The notes below the pieces were generated by a model. It saw only the letters and a list, made by a program, of their open reading frames with translations. It ran no database searches and had not been told where the DNA came from. 5,893 bases of DNA from Solobacterium sp. (GTDB lineage Bacteria > Bacillota_I > Bacilli_A > Erysipelotrichales > Erysipelotrichaceae). Location of the stretch: contig JAEEHG010000179.1 in the NCBI GenBank assembly GCA_016280695.1, positions 1-5,893 of the forward strand, in the 5' to 3' direction. Of the stretch, positions 5,129 through 5,893 are shown in pieces (the first letter of the stretch is position 1; every line of letters starts with the position of its first letter). The position numbers were made by a program, and so were the translations under genes.

Positions 5129-5893
5129 CGCCCTGGACCTGGAAGGGCTTGTCAGGCTGATGGAAAGCGGCTTCTCGCTGACGGAAAGCATGTCCTTAAT
5201 CGAGCAGAAGCACAACCGGGAAGCCTTTGCGGCCATCCGGGACGAGCTGGCCCGGGGACATGCTCTGGACAGCTTCTTTCCTGCCTTTCTGCCGCAGCGT
5301 TTCCGGGTATATGCAGCCGGGTTTCTGCGCTGGCTGCCTTTTGTGACAGCGTTGTCACTGGCCTGGGAAATGAGTTCATCCGAGCAGAAACTGCGCCGGG
5401 AAATGATCCGGCAGCTGGCATATCCCCTCCTGCTGCTCAGCGGCACCATTACCGGCATCCTGCTGTTTTCCCGCTTCTGTTTTCCGCCGCTTATCACGAT
5501 GGTGTCCGGCTTCCATGTTCCCCTGGACAGCTTTGCCGTTCTGCAGAAAACGGCTTTTCTGACAGGCATTGCAGGTCTCCTGGCCATGCTTGGAGCCGCC
5601 GGTTTCCTGATGCTGATCCGGATACCTGCTTACCGCATCAAGGCATATGAGTTCCTGCTGAAGTATTTGCCAGATTCGCTGTGGATCGAATACGAATCCA
5701 TTGTCTTTGTCCGTTTCTTCAGTCAGTGCCTGGCCCGGAAAATCTCCACCCGCCAGGCCATGGAACTGCTGCGGAACATGTCTCACCGTCCGCTGACCGC
5801 CCATATCGCCGAAGTGCTTGACAGTTCCCTGAACCGGGGTGACCCGTTTGTTCAGGCAGCCGAAACGCCACTGCTGGAATCCGCCCTGCTGCG
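5121..5893 (+). CDS. comGB: Competence pilus inner-membrane platform protein ComGB (type II secretion F family), N-terminal part
   Basis: The frame stays open from inside the end of comGA to the right edge (257 codons plus 2 bases), so the gene is partial; family members are about 340-400 residues. ComGB is the GspF/PilC-like membrane platform that couples the ComGA ATPase to pilin assembly. The protein begins 'IDALDLEGLVRLMESGFSLTESMSLIEQ', the usual start of the first cytosolic helical domain. Two hydrophobic segments follow, at about 101-122 (LLLLSGTITGILLF) and 144-166 (FLTGIAGLLAMLGAAGFLML). Then the second repeat domain starts ('FVRFFSQCLARKISTRQAMELL', ending LNRGDPFVQAAE). I chose TTG at 5121, which overlaps the comGA stop (TTGATTGA) and suits translational coupling. 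The first ATG, at 5160, would cut into the conserved LVRLMESGFSL helix and has a poorly placed ribosome binding site. The start remains uncertain. Confidence 0.88.
   Translation, partial: MIDALDLEGLVRLMESGFSLTESMSLIEQKHNREAFAAIRDELARGHALDSFFPAFLPQRFRVYAAGFLRWLPFVTALSLAWEMSSSEQKLRREMIRQLAYPLLLLSGTITGILLFSRFCFPPLITMVSGFHVPLDSFAVLQKTAFLTGIAGLLAMLGAAGFLMLIRIPAYRIKAYEFLLKYLPDSLWIEYESIVFVRFFSQCLARKISTRQAMELLRNMSHRPLTAHIAEVLDSSLNRGDPFVQAAETPLLESALL

Noticed and set aside
4811..5587. A 258-codon minus-strand frame opposite comGA/comGB
   Set aside because: It covers two well-supported plus-strand genes and encodes an Arg/Ser/Lys-rich low-information sequence typical of a shadow frame.

Overview
The window looks like part of a Bacillota (Firmicutes) chromosome with moderately high GC, roughly mid-50s percent by eye. 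It has strong AGGAGG-type ribosome binding sites, sigma-A-like promoters, an FMN riboswitch ahead of a ribU-type riboflavin ECF transporter gene, a comG competence pilus operon and an elongation factor P close to Bacillota EF-P. A gut or host-associated anaerobe, possibly from the Erysipelotrichia, fits this gene mix, but the family-level placement is inference.

Layout. (1) Positions 1-1749, minus strand: a compact operon transcribed leftward, ridA (RidA/YjgF enamine deaminase), then a fold-type III PLP enzyme of the D-threonine aldolase / D-serine dehydratase family, then the start of iadA (isoaspartyl dipeptidase), which runs off the left edge. ridA and the PLP enzyme overlap by 4 bases (ATGA); the next gap is 17 bases. 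(2) 1750-1908: an AT-rich divergent control region holding a candidate promoter for the operon and a 14-bp imperfect direct repeat. (3) 1909-2553, plus strand: a YheO/DauR-type regulator (PAS-like sensor plus C-terminal HTH), most likely the local regulator of the operon. (4) 2565-2595: a hairpin terminator usable in both directions between the converging regulator and ribU genes. (5) 2598-3381, minus strand: ribU with promoter, complete FMN aptamer and a terminator/antiterminator switch. (6) 3417-4066, minus strand: efp with its own sigma-A promoter and terminator. (7) 4157 to the right edge, plus strand: comGA and the first part of comGB, the ATPase and inner-membrane platform of the transformation pilus.

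How it fits together. The left operon reads as a catabolic route for damaged or D-configured peptide-derived amino acids. IadA releases aspartate from beta-aspartyl dipeptides. The PLP enzyme acts on a D-amino acid; its H-x-C metal motif points to a dehydratase more than an aldolase. RidA would hydrolyse the enamine/imine that such a dehydratase releases. This linkage is an inference from gene order and motifs.

The most notable points are: the operon and its divergent regulator with paired repeats; the EF-P whose modification loop has Met instead of the usual Lys at the tip (TAMR in place of PGKG); and the readable FMN riboswitch expression platform. I saw no mobile elements, CRISPR arrays, tRNA or rRNA genes.
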